DNA from: Streptomyces cucumeris
GTDB taxonomy: Bacteria > Actinomycetota > Actinomycetes > Streptomycetales > Streptomycetaceae
Direction of reading: 5' to 3'
DNA: 64,000 bases
NCBI RefSeq assembly: GCF_024295805.1
Contig: NZ_JANCLX010000008.1
Coordinates: forward strand, 225,387 to 289,386
The position numbers and the translations under genes were made by a program. This document shows positions 50,963-59,479 of this stretch, one piece after another (the stretch's first letter is position 1; each line of letters begins with the position of its first letter). The notes under the pieces were generated by a model that was given only the letters and a program-made list of their open reading frames with translations, was not told the DNA's origin and made no database searches.

Positions 50963-51685
50963 ATGATCGATACGTCTGAGGGTTCCGGCGAGACGTCCGG
51001 CCGCCCCCTGATGACGTACACCTTCATCGTCATCTGCTGCCTGATCTTCGTCCTAGGACCGGCCTCCGGCCTCAACCCCGAGTACGGCACGGGCGGGGAG
51101 CTGCTCCAGGCGCAGTCCACGTACTTCGAGCGCTGGGGGGTAATCCCCAGCGCCCTGTGGAGCGGTGGACCCGATCAGCCGCTGACACCGCTCACCGCGC
51201 TCTTCGTCCACGGGAACTGGCTGCACCTCCTCGGAAACATGCTGTTCCTCTACGTCTTCGGCGCTATGACCGAGGAGCGCATGGGACGAGTGCAATTCGC
51301 CCTCTTCTATCTCGCCACCGGCTATCTGGCGCTGCTGGGCTACGCCGCGGCGCATGCGGAGTCGGGTCAGACCCTGGTCGGCGCCTCCGGAGCCATCTCC
51401 GGGGTCCTGGGCGCGTTCCTGTGGCTCTTCCCGCGGGCCCGGGTGACCAGTCTCTTCCCGTTCCTGTTCTTCCTGCCGCTGCGCTTCCCCGCCTGGGCGG
51501 TCCTGGTCTTCTGGGTCGCCCTCCAGTGGCTCGCCGCCCGGGAGGCCGACGACCGTCCGGGGGTCGCCTATCTGGCCCATCTGGTGGGCTTCGCGCTCGG
51601 CTTCCTCTACGCGTGGGCCCGCTTCGGACGGACGGCTAGAGTGGGCGGCGCAGCCAGGGCCAGCGAGGGAGAAAGCCAGCCGTGA
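50963..51685 (+). CDS. Rhomboid intramembrane serine protease
   Basis: A 240-residue membrane protease with about six helices. The catalytic dyad is Ser142 in GASGAISG and His206 in AHLVGF; HGNWLHLLGNMLFLYVFG (about 83-100) is the conserved second-helix/L1 motif with the oxyanion His/Asn. ATG 50963 is chosen since the upstream residues are not conserved. Its stop overlaps the start of the RAM-domain gene (GTGA), so both are translated together. The substrate is unknown. Confidence 0.92.
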   Translation: MIDTSEGSGETSGRPLMTYTFIVICCLIFVLGPASGLNPEYGTGGELLQAQSTYFERWGVIPSALWSGGPDQPLTPLTALFVHGNWLHLLGNMLFLYVFGAMTEERMGRVQFALFYLATGYLALLGYAAAHAESGQTLVGASGAISGVLGAFLWLFPRARVTSLFPFLFFLPLRFPAWAVLVFWVALQWLAAREADDRPGVAYLAHLVGFALGFLYAWARFGRTARVGGAARASEGESQP

Positions 51686-51963
51686 TCACTTCGATCGTGC
51701 TCATCAAGACCAGCGTGGACCGGATCCCGGAGATCGCCGAGAAGATCGCCTCGCTGGAGGGCGTGAGCGAGGTCTACTCGGTCACCGGCGCGCACGACCT
51801 GATCGCGATGGTGCGGGTGGCCGAGCACGACGACCTCGCGGACATCATCCCCGGCCAGATCAGCAAGGTCCCCGGCGTGGCCTCCACCGAGACGCATATC
51901 GCCTTCCGCACCTACTCCCAGCACGACCTGGAAGCGGCCTTCGCGATCGGCCTCGACGGCTAG
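51682..51963 (+). CDS. Stand-alone Lrp/AsnC ligand-binding (RAM) protein
   Basis: A 93-residue protein that is just the RAM effector-binding domain of Lrp/AsnC regulators: ITSIVLIKTSVDRIPEIAE, SVTGAHDLIAMVRVAEHDDL and VASTETHIAFRTYS. There is no helix-turn-helix. Such proteins form dimers and decamers that bind amino acids. GTG 51682 overlaps the rhomboid stop by 4 nt. It may sense an amino acid or bind to full-length Lrp proteins; neither is shown here. Confidence 0.88.
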   Translation: MITSIVLIKTSVDRIPEIAEKIASLEGVSEVYSVTGAHDLIAMVRVAEHDDLADIIPGQISKVPGVASTETHIAFRTYSQHDLEAAFAIGLDG

Positions 51964-51976
51964 GCCCTCCCCCCGG

Positions 51977-52006
51977 GGCTCCGGGGCGGGCTACCGCCCC
52001 GGAGCC
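51977..52006. terminator. Bidirectional terminator, RAM protein / aminotransferase
   Basis: A perfect 13-bp stem GGCTCCGGGGCGG / CCGCCCCGGAGCC with loop GCTA between convergent genes. Confidence 0.85.
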
Positions 52007-52008
52007 GG

Positions 52009-53394
52009 TCAGCCGCGGGCGGGGACGCAGCGGCCGTCCTCGGTGCGGTAGGTCCACCGCGCACCGTCGCGGACCAGCTCCTTGACCGCGCGGACGAAGC
52101 GGTCCACATGCTCGTCCGGGGTGCCGGCGCCGAAGCTGACCCGGATCGCGTTCAGCGAGCGCTCACCGGGAGCGGCCTCCGGGGCCCCGCACTCGCCCGG
52201 CTCCTCCGGCTCGCTGCCCAGCAGCGTGCGGACCAGCGGATGGGCGCAGAAGAGGCCGTCACGGACGCCGATGCCGTACTCCGCGGAGAGCGCGGCGGCG
52301 AAGTGCGAACTGTTCCAGCCGTCCACCACGAAGGACAGCACGCCCACCCGCGGGGCGTCGTCGCCGAACAGCGAGAGCACCCGCACCTGGGGCACCTCCG
52401 CCAGACCCTCCCGCACCGCGGCGATCAGCTCCCGCTCCCGGGCGACCAGACCGTCGAACCCGGCCTCGGTCAGCGCCCTGCAGGCGGAGGCGATGGCGTA
52501 GACGCCGATGACGTTCGGCGAGCCCGCCTCGTGCCGGGCGGGGGTGGTGTGCCACTCGACGTCCACCCCGCCGTCGTCCCGCCGGGCGACCTTGCGGCTG
52601 GCGCCGCCGCCCGCCAGGTACGGCCGTGCCTCCTGGAGCCAGTCGGCCCGTCCGGCGAGCACCCCGGCGCCGAAGGGCGCGTACAGCTTGTGCCCGGAGA
52701 AGGCGACCCAGTCGACGTCCTCCGCCGCGATGTCCACCGGGTGGTGCGGGGCGAGCTGGGCGGCGTCGAGGACGATCCGGGCGCCGTGGGCGTGGGCCGC
52801 GGCGGCCAGCTCCCGCACCGGCCACAGCTCACCGGTCACATTGGAGGCGCCCGTCACGCACACCAGCGCGGGGCCCCCGGCCCGCTCGGCGAGCGCCCGC
52901 TCCAGCGTCTCCACGGCCTGCCGCGGGGAGCGCGGCGCGCTGAGGTAGCGCACGCGGATGTCCTCGCGCTGCTCCCACGGCAGCAGCGAGGCGTGGTGCT
53001 CGGTCTCGAAGACGAAGACCTCGGTGCCCGACGGCAGCGCCGCGGCCAGCAGGTTCAGCGAGTCGGTGGTGGAGCGGGTGAAGACGACCTGGTCGTCCTC
53101 GCGGCAGCCGAGGAACGCAGCGACGTCCCGGCGGCTGTTCTCGAACAGATCGGTGGAGAGCTGCGAGAGGTATCCGGCACCGCGGTGGACGCTGCCGTAG
53201 TACGGGGCGTAGGCGGCGACGTCGTCCCACACCCGCTTCAGGGCCGGGGCGCTGGCGGCGTAGTCGAGCGCGGCGTAGGTCACCTCACCACCGGTGACCA
53301 GCGGCACCCGAACGTCCGCACCCAGCACGGGCAGCGGCGTACAGACATCGGCGGAGGAGGCGTGGGCAACAGGGGCAGCAGGGCGCACGGACAT
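52009..53394 (-). CDS. Class V PLP aminotransferase / cysteine desulfurase-like
   Basis: A 461-residue fold-type I PLP enzyme. LDYAASAP (43-50), TEHHASLLPW (131-140), the cofactor Asp in RIVLDAAQLAPH (207-218) and the Schiff-base Lys236 in AFSGHKLYAP mark it as a NifS/Csd-like family member. The desulfurase active-site Cys loop is not clear (DGLFCAHPLVRTLLG may serve). No suf genes are adjacent, so an aminotransferase or isopenicillin-epimerase-like role is equally possible. ATG 53394 has GGGAG upstream; the longer frame is unconserved. Confidence 0.82.
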   Translation of the reverse strand: MSVRPAAPVAHASSADVCTPLPVLGADVRVPLVTGGEVTYAALDYAASAPALKRVWDDVAAYAPYYGSVHRGAGYLSQLSTDLFENSRRDVAAFLGCREDDQVVFTRSTTDSLNLLAAALPSGTEVFVFETEHHASLLPWEQREDIRVRYLSAPRSPRQAVETLERALAERAGGPALVCVTGASNVTGELWPVRELAAAAHAHGARIVLDAAQLAPHHPVDIAAEDVDWVAFSGHKLYAPFGAGVLAGRADWLQEARPYLAGGGASRKVARRDDGGVDVEWHTTPARHEAGSPNVIGVYAIASACRALTEAGFDGLVARERELIAAVREGLAEVPQVRVLSLFGDDAPRVGVLSFVVDGWNSSHFAAALSAEYGIGVRDGLFCAHPLVRTLLGSEPEEPGECGAPEAAPGERSLNAIRVSFGAGTPDEHVDRFVRAVKELVRDGARWTYRTEDGRCVPARG

Positions 53395-53795
53395 GGCGAA
53401 GTCTCCCGGAGGGTGAAGGCATGAATGCGTCACACGCGGATCCGGCGGCTCACCGCCGGTACGGGCGTGGGGAATCGCTCGACACGCGGAGCGGGGCACC
53501 GCGCGGAGGGTGGGGGTACGGGCCGTCCGGCCCTAAAGCATTCGCTGCGTCACGGAAGAGCTCCCTCGACCACCAGGACCCCTAGTGCGAGGGGTCCGCG
53601 CTTGCCGCAGACCTCGCTGCCTGCGGCCTGGTCATCACCCGGGGCACCCCGCCACGGACGGAGGGTTGCCGGACAGCGGGCCGGGGCCGTAGTCGCTGTC
53701 GCTCGTGACCTGGCCAGGAGTATGCCATACCGGGAAACGGCGCACCGCCCCTGTCCGGCATCCGGGCAGGGGCGGTGCGCAACACCGGGCCGCGC
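53395..53795. other. Non-coding region with three hairpins
   Basis: 401 bases without a supportable gene. It holds the trpD terminator (53740-53780), an 8-bp hairpin GGACCCCT/AGGGGTCC (53576-53597) and a 7-bp hairpin GCCGCAG/CTGCGGC (53604-53627). A long structured leader of the aminotransferase mRNA or a small RNA is possible, but I recognise no family. Confidence 0.5.
53740..53780 (-). terminator. Terminator of trpD
   Basis: A perfect 14-bp stem GCGCACCGCCCCTG / CAGGGGCGGTGCGC with a 13-nt loop, just beyond the trpD stop. Confidence 0.85.
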
Positions 53796-54869
53796 TCAGG
53801 CGTTGCTGGCGCGCACCCATCGCTCCAGGGCGTTCCGTGCCGCGCCCGAGTCGATGGACTCCGCCGCGCGCGACAGTCCGTCCGCGATCTGCTCGGTGAG
53901 CGTCCTGGCGCCCGGCTCGGGGTCCAGCGCGGCCAGCGCCGCCGCCGAGTTGAGCAGCACCGCGTCCCGGATCGGACCGGTCTCACCCGCCAGCAGCCGG
54001 CGCGCCACATCCGCGTTGTACGAGGCGTCCGCGCCGCGCAGGGCCTCCACCGGCACCAGCTCGATCCCGACATCCCGCGGGTCGAAGGTCTCCTGGCGCA
54101 CCGTGCCGTTCCGCACCACCCACACCTGGGAGGTCGCGGTCACGGTCAGCTCGTCCAGACCGTCGTCGCCCCGGACGACCAGCGCGGAGGAGCCGCGGTC
54201 GGCCAGCACCCCGGCCACGATGGGCGCCATCCGGGCATCGGCCACACCGGTCGCCTGGGTGCGCACCCGGGCCGGGTTGGTCAGCGGGCCGAGGATGTTG
54301 AAGGTGGTGGCGATGCCCAGTTCGCGGCGGGCGGCCGCGACATGCCGCAGCGACGGGTGGAACTTCACCGCGAAACAGAAGGTGATCCCGGCTTCCCCGG
54401 CCACCTCGACCACCCGCCGCGGGGTCAGTTCGAGATTGACGCCCAGCTTCTCCAGGACATCGGAGGCGCCGCTGGCGGAGGAGGAGGCGCGGTTGCCGTG
54501 CTTGACCACCCGTGCCCCGGTACCGGCCACCACCAGCGCCGACATCGTGGAGATATTGACCGTCTTCGCGCGGTCGCCACCGGTGCCGACGATGTCGACC
54601 GTGTCTCCGGGGACCTCGATCGTCGTGGCGTGCTCGTACATGGTGCGGACGAGTCCGGTCACCTCGTCCACGGTCTCGCCCTTGGCGCGCAGCGCCACGA
54701 TGAATCCGGCGATCTGTGCGTCGGTGGCCTCCCCGCGCATGATCCGGTCCATGGCCCAGGCGGTGTCATCGGCGCTGAGGTCCTGGCCGGCGAGCAGCGA
54801 GGTGAGGACATCCGGCCAGGTGCGGGCCGTCGCGGTGCTGTCGCCTCCGGCTGGGGTCACAACGTCCAT
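53796..54869 (-). CDS. trpD: Anthranilate phosphoribosyltransferase
   Basis: A 357-residue enzyme adding the phosphoribosyl group of PRPP to anthranilate, second step of tryptophan synthesis. Signature blocks are DIVGTGGDRAKTVNIST, VKHGNRASSSASGASDVLE, FHPSLRH and FNILGPLTNPA. ATG 54869 begins the family sequence; upstream codons are not conserved. It is unlinked to trpEG (25 kb away) and has no visible trp attenuator, the common split arrangement in Streptomyces. Confidence 0.95.
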   Translation of the reverse strand: MDVVTPAGGDSTATARTWPDVLTSLLAGQDLSADDTAWAMDRIMRGEATDAQIAGFIVALRAKGETVDEVTGLVRTMYEHATTIEVPGDTVDIVGTGGDRAKTVNISTMSALVVAGTGARVVKHGNRASSSASGASDVLEKLGVNLELTPRRVVEVAGEAGITFCFAVKFHPSLRHVAAARRELGIATTFNILGPLTNPARVRTQATGVADARMAPIVAGVLADRGSSALVVRGDDGLDELTVTATSQVWVVRNGTVRQETFDPRDVGIELVPVEALRGADASYNADVARRLLAGETGPIRDAVLLNSAAALAALDPEPGARTLTEQIADGLSRAAESIDSGAARNALERWVRASNA

Positions 54870-55018
54870 GGTCCGCTCCTGGATCCGTGGGGTGGGCAGG
54901 GGAAACGGGGTCCGCGCGGGCGGCGGCGGCCCCGCCATCAGCCTATCGGCGCCACAGCCCCGGATGCCGCGCGCCCGTATGCCGGACACCGCGCGGGACC
55001 ACGGGACCGCGCAACGGC

Positions 55019-55060
55019 CAGGGCCCCGGCCGGACCGTGGTGGTCCGGGCCGGGGCCCTG
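55019..55060 (-). terminator. Terminator of the ctaE-qcrCAB operon
   Basis: An 18-bp stem with one bulged base: 55019-55036 (CAGGGCCCCGGC then CGGACC) pairs with 55042-55060, with a 5-nt loop. Confidence 0.85.
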
Positions 55061-55091
55061 GTCTGTGGCGTCAGCGGTTGACCTGCGGGGA

Positions 55092-56729
55092 TCAGTGGTG
55101 GCCGTGGCCGCTGGTGATCTCCTGGTACTCCTCGCGGGTCGGCTTCGGGATCTGAGCCTGCTCGCCGTAGTAGCTCTTGGAGAGCTTCGCGCGGAGCTTC
55201 TGCGAACCCTTTATCTTCCGCGCGACCCCGTTCTCGTCGACCTCCGGGCCGACCTCGTAGGGCTTCGGCTGCTCGTGCTGGGTCAGCGTGTGCAGCTGCT
55301 CCTGCGAGAGCGGCTCATGGACCTCGACGAACTCACCGTGCGGCAGCCGCTTGATGATGCCGGTCTCCCGACCGTGCAGCACCTTGTCGCGGTCGCGGCG
55401 CTGGAGACCGAGGCAGATCCGCCGGGTGGCGATGAACGCCAGCACCGGGCCGAGGAAGAAGCCGATCCGGACGAACCAGGTGATCGAGTTGATCGACAGA
55501 TGGAAGTGGGTGGCCCACAGGTCGTTTCCACCACCGACCAGCATCACGAAGTACGCGGTCAGCCACGCCACACCGAAGGCGGTGCGGGTCGGTGCGTTGC
55601 GCGGACGGTCCAGGATGTGGTGCTCACGCTTGTCGCCGGTGATCCACGACTCGATGAACGGGTAGACACCCATGGCCAGCAGCACGACCGGGAAGAGCAC
55701 GATCGGGATGAACACGCCCAGGACGAGCGTGTGGCCCCAGATATTGATCTCCCAGCCGGGCATCACACGGACCAGACCCTCGGCGAAGCCCATGTACCAG
55801 TCCGGCTGGGCACCGGTGGACACCTGGTCCGGCCGGTACGGGCCGATGGTCCAGATCGGGTTGATCGTGGCAATCGCGGAGAGGACCGCGATCACGGCGA
55901 AGACCAGGAAGAAGAAGCCGCCCGCCTTGGCCATGTAGACCGGCAGCAGGGGCATGCCGACCACGTTCTTGTTGGTCTTTCCGGCCCCGGGGTACTGCGT
56001 GTGCTTGTGGTAGAAGACCAGGATCAGGTGCGCCACCAGCAGACCGAGCATGATGCCCGGCAGCAGCAGGACGTGGACCGGGTAGAGCCGGGCGATCAGG
56101 TCGGTGCCCGGGAACTCGCCGCCGTACACGAACATCGTGATGTAGGTGCCGATGACCGGGACCGACAGGAACACACCCTCGATGAACCGCAGACCGGTAC
56201 CGGAGAGCAGGTCGTCGGGGAGCGAGTAGCCGGTGAAGCCGGTCAGCATGCCGAGGAAGAACAGCAGGAAGCCGAACAGCCAGTTGATCTCACGCGGCTT
56301 GCGGAACGCGCCGGTGAAGAACACGCGCATCATGTGCACGAACATCGCGGCGAGGAAGATCAGCGCGGCCCAGTGGTGGATCTGCCGGATCAGCAGACCG
56401 CCGCGCACCTCGAAGCTGATGTCGAGCGTGGAAGCGAACGCCTCCGACATCCGCACACCCTGCATGGGCTCGTACGGGCCGTGGTAGACGACCTCGCTCA
56501 TGCTGGGGTGGAAGAACAGCGTCAGATACACACCCGTGAGGATGATGATGATGAAGCTGTAGAGCGCGACCTCACCCAGCATGAAGGACCAGTGGTCCGG
56601 GAAGATCTTGCGCATATTGGCCTTGGCGAGGCTGTAGATGCCCAGCCGGCTGTCGGCCCAGTCGGCAACGCGCTCGCCCGCGGGCGCTTTTCCGCGCCGC
56701 TGCGCGTCGTTGTCCCGTGCAGTACTCAT
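55092..56729 (-). CDS. qcrB: Menaquinol-cytochrome c reductase cytochrome b subunit
   Basis: A 545-residue membrane protein of the actinobacterial bcc complex. It carries the two b haems and quinol sites. His-containing helices include IRQIHHWAALIFLAAMFVHMMRVFFTG and VHVLLLPGIMLGLLVAHLILVFYHKH. The Qo motif appears as PDW in TGAQPDWYMGF, the actinobacterial counterpart of PEW. A C-terminal extension of about 130 residues is typical of actinobacteria. The start overlaps the qcrA stop by 4 nt. Confidence 0.96.
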   Translation of the reverse strand: MSTARDNDAQRRGKAPAGERVADWADSRLGIYSLAKANMRKIFPDHWSFMLGEVALYSFIIIILTGVYLTLFFHPSMSEVVYHGPYEPMQGVRMSEAFASTLDISFEVRGGLLIRQIHHWAALIFLAAMFVHMMRVFFTGAFRKPREINWLFGFLLFFLGMLTGFTGYSLPDDLLSGTGLRFIEGVFLSVPVIGTYITMFVYGGEFPGTDLIARLYPVHVLLLPGIMLGLLVAHLILVFYHKHTQYPGAGKTNKNVVGMPLLPVYMAKAGGFFFLVFAVIAVLSAIATINPIWTIGPYRPDQVSTGAQPDWYMGFAEGLVRVMPGWEINIWGHTLVLGVFIPIVLFPVVLLAMGVYPFIESWITGDKREHHILDRPRNAPTRTAFGVAWLTAYFVMLVGGGNDLWATHFHLSINSITWFVRIGFFLGPVLAFIATRRICLGLQRRDRDKVLHGRETGIIKRLPHGEFVEVHEPLSQEQLHTLTQHEQPKPYEVGPEVDENGVARKIKGSQKLRAKLSKSYYGEQAQIPKPTREEYQEITSGHGHH

Positions 56730-57781
56730 CCGCGCTCCCAGAAAGCAGGACCGACGGGCTCCGAGAAGTCGCCCATGGCCTCGAGGTACCCCTCGTCATT
56801 CACCGTGATGCGCAGCTGCGGCAGCGCATGCCCGGCGGGACCGAAGATCACTCGGCCACCGTCGGAGAGGTCGAAGGTCGACTGGTGGCAGGGGCACAGG
56901 ACGTGGTGCGTCTGCTGCTCGTACAGGTTGATCGGGCAACCGACGTGCGTGCAGATCTTCGAGAACGCCACGATGCCGTCGTGCGACCACTCCAGCTCGC
57001 GCTTGTCCTTGATGTTCTCCGGCTGGAGCCGGACCAGCATCAGGGCGGCCTTGGCGATCTCGGTCTGGAAGTCGTGCTGGTCCTCCTCCAGGCCCTCGGG
57101 CAGGGCGGGGGTCAGCGAGCCGACGATGATGTCCTCGGGGCGCAGCGGCTGCATGGTGTTCTGGTTCATCAGCAGCTTGCCCTTGGCCCACTTGGTGTGC
57201 CGCAGCTTGGTGCCGGGCATCGGGCCGAGGTCGCGCAGCAGCACCAGGCCGGAGAGCGGGACCAGCGCCAGGGCGCCGAAGAGGGTGTTCCGCGCCAGCT
57301 TGCGGCGGCCGAACCCGGACTCGGCGGCACCGGCCCGGAAGTCCTCCATGACCTTGGCCTTGACCTCGGGGCTGGCCTCGATCGGGTGACGCTCGTCGGC
57401 GATCTCCACATCGGACATCAGGGTGCGGGCCCAGTGGACCGCGCCCGCGCCGATACCGAAGAGGGCGACGCCGAGCGTCAGGCCGAGCGCGAAGTTGAGC
57501 GCGCTGATGTGGCCGATCGGGAAGACATAGATGTACTTGTCGACCGGGATCGCCACGTACGCGGCGATGAACGCGATCGTGGCCACCATCGAGGACGTGA
57601 AGAGCAGGGCCACGGTGCGCTCGGAGCGCTGGGCGGCCCGCTCGTCGATGTCCTGCTTGCGGTGCTCGTGGGGCGGCATGCCCGGGTCGGCGAAGGGGTC
57701 CTCGGAGACCTGGACGGCGCCCTCGGCGGACTCCCGCTTCTCGGGCAGCTCGTCTGCTTCTGGAATCTCGTGGCTACTCAT
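56726..57781 (-). CDS. qcrA: Rieske iron-sulfur subunit of the bcc complex
   Basis: A 351-residue subunit with an acidic N-terminus, three membrane helices (about 54-78, 89-110 and 159-180), as is typical of actinobacterial QcrA, and a C-terminal Rieske domain. CTHVGCPINLY and LCPCHQSTFDL provide the two Cys and two His that bind the [2Fe-2S] cluster. It overlaps qcrC and qcrB by 4 nt each, so the three are strictly coupled. Confidence 0.96.
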   Translation of the reverse strand: MSSHEIPEADELPEKRESAEGAVQVSEDPFADPGMPPHEHRKQDIDERAAQRSERTVALLFTSSMVATIAFIAAYVAIPVDKYIYVFPIGHISALNFALGLTLGVALFGIGAGAVHWARTLMSDVEIADERHPIEASPEVKAKVMEDFRAGAAESGFGRRKLARNTLFGALALVPLSGLVLLRDLGPMPGTKLRHTKWAKGKLLMNQNTMQPLRPEDIIVGSLTPALPEGLEEDQHDFQTEIAKAALMLVRLQPENIKDKRELEWSHDGIVAFSKICTHVGCPINLYEQQTHHVLCPCHQSTFDLSDGGRVIFGPAGHALPQLRITVNDEGYLEAMGDFSEPVGPAFWERG

Positions 57782-58587
57782 GACTTCTTGGCCTTTGCGG
57801 TCCGGGCGGCGACCCAGATGGTGAGGACGATCAGGGCGCCCATGCCGAAGACCCAGGCGAACAGGCCCTCACTGACCGGGCCGAGCCCGCCGAGCTCAAG
57901 GCCACCGGGGGTCTTGGACTTGTCGCTGTTGACCGTGTCCAGGTACGCGATGATGTCCTGCTTGTTCTTCTCCGGCAGCGTGGTGTCGGGGAAGGACGGC
58001 ATGTTCTGCGGGCCGGTCTGCATGGCCTCGTAGAGGTGCTTCGGACTCACATCGTCGAGGGCGGGCGCGTACTTGCCGTTGGTGAGGGCACCGCCCTTGC
58101 CGGCGAAGTTGTGGCACTGCGCGCAGTTGGTGCGGAAGAGCTCTCCGCCCTTCGCGACGTCCGCGCCCTCGATGTCGTACTGGCTCTTGGTGGGCGTCGA
58201 CGGACCGGCGCCGAGCGAGGCGATGTACGCGGAGAGCTGCTCGATCTCGGCGTCCGTGTACACCTTCTTCTTCTTCGGCATCTGGGCGCCCGGCTGCTGG
58301 GCGGGCATCCGGCCGGTACCGACCTGGAAGTCGACCGCGGCGGACCCGACGCCGACCAGGCTCGGGCCGTCGGAGGACCCCTGACCGCCCGTGCCGTGGC
58401 AGCTGGCGCAGCCGACGGCGTAGAGCTTCTTACCCTCCTCGATGGCGAGGGACTGGGCGGAGCTGTCATCGGCCTTCGCCTCGCTCGGCGAAAACGCGGC
58501 GTACAGCCCCCCAGTGACCGCCAGCGCGAAGAGTAGGACGACGAGCGCAGCCAGCGGATGGCGCCGTCGTGCGGAGAGCTTTTTCAC
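57778..58587 (-). CDS. qcrC: Dihaem cytochrome c subunit of the bcc complex
   Basis: A 269-residue membrane-anchored cytochrome cc. An N-terminal membrane helix/signal (about 11-32), two haem c motifs CASCH (60-64) and CAQCH (155-159), and a C-terminal membrane helix (about 240-260). The two haems replace a soluble cytochrome c and pass electrons straight to CtaC in the bcc-aa3 supercomplex. It lies 72 nt after ctaE, with a weak hairpin between. Confidence 0.96.
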   Translation of the reverse strand: MKKLSARRRHPLAALVVLLFALAVTGGLYAAFSPSEAKADDSSAQSLAIEEGKKLYAVGCASCHGTGGQGSSDGPSLVGVGSAAVDFQVGTGRMPAQQPGAQMPKKKKVYTDAEIEQLSAYIASLGAGPSTPTKSQYDIEGADVAKGGELFRTNCAQCHNFAGKGGALTNGKYAPALDDVSPKHLYEAMQTGPQNMPSFPDTTLPEKNKQDIIAYLDTVNSDKSKTPGGLELGGLGPVSEGLFAWVFGMGALIVLTIWVAARTAKAKKS

Positions 58588-58641
58588 GGATTACCCCGGT
58601 GTCAGGATCTTCTGCGTCGATGCGTTTAAGGACGTGGTTCC

Positions 58642-58659
58642 GCCGGTGCGGAGACCGGC
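58642..58659 (-). terminator. Weak hairpin between ctaE and qcrC
   Basis: A 6-bp stem GCCGGT / ACCGGC directly after the ctaE stop. It may stabilise or partly terminate the ctaE end; read-through into qcrCAB is expected. Confidence 0.4.
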
Positions 58660-59280
58660 TTACTTGATCATGTAGATCGTGGCGAAGAGGCCGATCCAGA
58701 CGACATCGACGAAGTGCCAGTAGTAGGACACGACGATGGCTGCCGTCGCCTGCTGGTGGGTGAACCTCTTGGCCGCGTACGTCCTGCCCAGGACCAGCAG
58801 GAAGGCGATGAGACCGCCTGTCACGTGCATGCCGTGGAAGCCGGTGGTCAGGTAGAACACCGAGCCGTACGGGTCGGACGAGAGCGAGAGCCCCTCGTGC
58901 TTGACCAGCTCGGTGTACTCGAAGATCTGACCGCCGATGAAGATCGCGCCCATGATGAAGGTGATCACGAACCAGGTGCGCAGCTTCTTCACGTCGCCAC
59001 GCTCGGCAGCGAAGACACCGAGCTGGCAGGTGAGGGAGGAGAGCACCAGGATCGTGGTGTTCGTCGCGGAGAACGGGAAGTTCAGCGCGGACGCCATTTC
59101 CTTCCAGTGCTCGGCTCCGGTCACCGATCGCAGGGTGAAGTACATCGCGAAGAGGGCCGCGAAGAACATCAGCTCGGAACTCAGCCAGATGATGGTTCCG
59201 ACGCTGGTGAGGTTCGGCCGGTTGACCGACGGGTGCGCGTGCCCGGTATCTGTTGCTGTTGCTGTCGCCACGACCGACAT
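58660..59280 (-). CDS. ctaE: Cytochrome c oxidase subunit III
   Basis: A 206-residue membrane protein with five helices, lacking the first two of the seven-helix form, as in other actinobacteria. Family blocks are WLSSELMFFAALFAMYF, EHWKEMASALNFPF, LTTGFHGMHVTGGL and YYWHFVDVVWIGLF. The start codon lies inside a 21-bp palindrome (59271-59291). It is the first gene before qcrCAB, the conserved ctaE-qcrCAB order. Confidence 0.95.
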   Translation of the reverse strand: MSVVATATATDTGHAHPSVNRPNLTSVGTIIWLSSELMFFAALFAMYFTLRSVTGAEHWKEMASALNFPFSATNTTILVLSSLTCQLGVFAAERGDVKKLRTWFVITFIMGAIFIGGQIFEYTELVKHEGLSLSSDPYGSVFYLTTGFHGMHVTGGLIAFLLVLGRTYAAKRFTHQQATAAIVVSYYWHFVDVVWIGLFATIYMIK

Positions 59281-59291
59281 TATGTCGGTCG
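59271..59291. promoter_or_regulatory. 21-bp palindrome over the ctaE start codon
   Basis: CGACCGACAT, a T, then ATGTCGGTCG is a perfect inverted repeat. The ctaE ATG is 59280-59278, at its centre. As RNA it can form a 7-bp hairpin with the ATG in the loop; as DNA it could be a repressor site. Confidence 0.6.
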
Positions 59292-59479
59292 CTTATCCAG
59301 CCCTCACTCCCGGGGGTACCGTTCGGAGTGTCAAGGCCATCGGCCCTGCTCGTCGAGGGGCCTCCGGCCGGTCCCCCGAAGGGGGTAGAGATCCGTACGC
59401 CCCCTCCTCCGAGCGGCTGTACCGGAGTAGCATCCGCCTCAGGAGCCCAGCGGATCACTTAGTTCATCCGGAGGACACG

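Noticed and set aside
53775..57389. 1204-codon open frame on the plus strand opposite trpD, qcrB and qcrA
   Set aside because: Antisense shadow; the minus-strand genes are unmistakable enzymes and respiratory subunits.
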